From: Synaphobranchus kaupii
Lineage: Eukaryota > Chordata > Actinopteri > Anguilliformes > Synaphobranchidae
DNA length: 64,000 nt
Assembly: GCA_029718625.1 (NCBI GenBank)
Contig: JAINUF010000027.1
Location: 2,898,676 to 2,962,675 of the forward strand
Reading direction: 5' to 3'
The notes beneath the pieces are model-generated. The model searched no databases. It was not told the DNA's origin and was given only the letters and a program-made list of their open reading frames with translations. Positions 62,355-64,000 of the stretch are shown here, piece after piece. Position numbers and translations under genes: made by a program. Numbering within the stretch: the first letter of the stretch is position 1; every line of letters starts with the position of its first letter.

Positions 62355-64000
62355 TTGAATAAAAATCTATTTAAAATTTACAAAAGGAAAATTGGAAAAA
62401 GCATTGCTTGTAAATTGGAGAATGTATCTGACAACATTACAGTTGGTTTGAGGCATCTTAGTCACATGTCACAGAAGCTATTGAAATGTTTGCATTTTAA
62501 ATTTGAAGAAAAATTCATTCAAAATTTACAAATGGAAAATTAAAAAATTAATCAACTGTGTATTTGAGCTATAACATCTTTGACAACACTAAAATTGGTT
62601 TGAGGCATGCGTCTTCATCATATGTCACAGAAGCTATTGAAATTTTAGTGCTTTTATTTTGAATAAAAATCTATTTAAAATTTACAAAAGGAAAATTGGA
62701 AAGAGCATTGCTTGTAAATTGGAGAATGTATCTGACAACATTACAGTTGGTTTGAGGCATCTTAGTCACATGTCACAGAAGCTATTGAAATGTTTGCATT
62801 TTAAATTTGAAGAAAAATTCATTCAAAATTTACAAATGGAAAATTTAAAAATTAATCAACTGTGTATTTGAGCTATAACATCTTTGCAACACTAAAATTG
62901 GTTTGAGGCATGCGTCTTCATCATATGTCACAGAAACTATTGAAATTTTAGTGCTTTTATTTTGAATAAAAATCTATTTAAAATTTAAAAAAAGGAAAAT
63001 TGGAAAAAGCATTGCTTGTAAATTGGAGAATGTATCTGACAACATTACAGTTGGTTTGAGGCATCTTAGTCACATGTCACAGAAGCTATTGAAATGTTTG
63101 CATTTTAAATTTGAAGAAAAATTCAATCAAAATGTACAAATGGAAAATTTAAAAATTAATCAACTGTATATTTGAGCTATAATGTCTTTGACAACACTAA
63201 AATTGGTTTGAGGCGTGCGTCTTCATCATATGTCACAGAAGCTATTGAAATTTTAGTGCTTTTATTTTGAATAAAAATCTATTTAAAATTTACAAAAGGA
63301 AAATTGGAAAAAGCATTGCTTGTAAATTGGAGAATGTATCTGACAACATTACAGTTGGTTTGAGGCATCTTAGTCACATGTCACAGAAGCTATTGAAATG
63401 TTTGCATTTTAAATTTGAAGAAAAATTCATTCAAAATTTACAAATGGAAAATTTAAAAATTAATCAACTGTATATTTGAGCTATAATGACTTTGACAACA
63501 CTAAAATTGGTTTGAGGCATGCGTCTTCATCATATGTCACAGAAGCTATTGAAATTTTAGTGCTTTTATTTTGAATAAAAATCTATTTAAAATTTACAAA
63601 AGGAAAATTGGAAAAAGCATTGCTTGTAAATTGGAGAATGCATCTGACAACATTACAGTTGGTTTGAGGCATCTTAGTCACATGTCACAGAAGCTATTGA
63701 AATGTTTGCATTTTAAATTTGAAGAAAAATTCATTCAAAATTTACAAATGGAAAATTTAAAAATTAATCAACTGTATATTTGAGCTATAATGTCTTTGAC
63801 AACACTAAAATTGGTTTGAGGCGTGCGTCTTCATCATATGTCACAGAAGCTATTGAAATTTTAGTGCTTTTATTTTGAATAAAAATCTATTTAAAATTTA
63901 CAAAAGGAAAATTCGAAAAAGCATTGCTTGTAAATTGGAGAATGTATCTGACAACATTACAGTTGGTTTGAGCGATCTTAGTCACATGTCACAGAAGCTA
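62355..64000 (+). repeat. Higher-order cassette, cut by the window end
   Basis: It repeats the cassette starting at 44570 (offset 17,785): ATTAAAAAATT; GGAAAGAGC with TTTGCAACAC; TTTAAAAAAAGG; ATGAC type; GAATGCAT; then TTCGAAAA with GAGCGATC, a one-base variant of GAGGGATC. The third monomer has private changes (TTCAATCAAAATGTAC). The array evidently continues beyond the window. Confidence 0.75.

Larger units (their letters stand above)
1..64000 (+). repeat. Satellite DNA array, 304-bp monomer (2 x 152 bp), fills the window
   Basis: A 304-bp unit repeats head to tail from the first to the last base, in one orientation, about 210 times. The motif TTTTGAATAAAAATC recurs at steps of 304 (for example 577, 881, 1185, 1489, 1793) with only local shifts of one or a few bases, the divergent segments and two 82-bp deletions. 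Most copies differ by a few substitutions. No stretch of non-repeat sequence was found, so there is no gene, RNA gene, transposon or promoter to annotate. The period, high A+T content and nested duplications are those of eukaryotic satellite DNA, most likely centromeric, pericentromeric or other heterochromatin. The location is inferred; the array structure is seen directly. I do not recognise the family. Confidence 0.97.

Noticed and set aside
1..64000. CRISPR array.
   Set aside because: There are no short repeats with unique spacers: the repeat unit is 304 bp and the sequence between conserved boxes is itself repeated.
1..64000. Prokaryotic operon or tandem toxin/antitoxin genes suggested by repeated small frames.
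   Set aside because: No ATG starts with Shine-Dalgarno sequences, no coding-type variation (changes are not biased to third positions), and indels break the frame freely. The array has eukaryotic satellite architecture.
1..64000. Telomeric, rRNA, tRNA or 5S repeats.
   Set aside because: No telomere-type hexamers, no cloverleaf-type or conserved rRNA segments, and no internal polymerase III promoter boxes were seen in the monomer.

Overview
The whole window is one uninterrupted head-to-tail satellite DNA array. I find no gene, RNA gene, mobile element or unique sequence in it. The basic period is 304 bp (about 210 monomers, all in the same orientation). Each monomer is itself a dimer of two related 152-bp halves: half A begins at TGAGGCATGCG and half B at TGAGGCATCTTAG. 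The reference monomer at 519-822 is about 28% G+C by hand count. This is the architecture of a eukaryotic, AT-rich, probably (peri)centromeric or other heterochromatic satellite. Several CpG positions occur in different copies as CG, TG and CA, which suggests a host that methylates CpG in its germline. I do not recognise the satellite family and cannot name the species.

Layout. 1-10,244: regular 304-bp monomers of mixed subfamilies with short local duplications. 10,245-16,346: monomers interrupted by three copies of a divergent 437-bp 'type I' segment (subunits of 135, 152 and 150 bp), in segmental duplications with offsets of 1,648 and 2,256 bp. 16,347-24,061: regular monomers. 24,062-47,001: a higher-order repeat whose 7-10-monomer cassettes have monomer variants in a fixed order, with a longer 5,694-bp period marked by a shared 82-bp deletion. 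47,002-48,159: regular monomers. 48,160-61,480: monomers with six copies of a divergent 285-bp 'type II' segment, including a 5,420-bp tandem duplication and a partial third copy. 61,481-64,000: return to the cassette structure, cut by the window end.

What the region records is repeat evolution: a roughly 152-bp ancestor, dimerisation, homogenisation, retention of divergent older-looking subunits, and unequal exchange at several scales (one monomer, 2.3 kb, 5.4 kb, 5.7 kb). Open reading frames of 60-86 codons occur in most monomers, but those I checked start at TTG or GTG. Because 304 is not a multiple of three they cannot join across monomers, so I treat them as by-products of a homogenised repeat. 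All comparisons were made by eye; segment breakpoints are approximate unless tied to a named junction.
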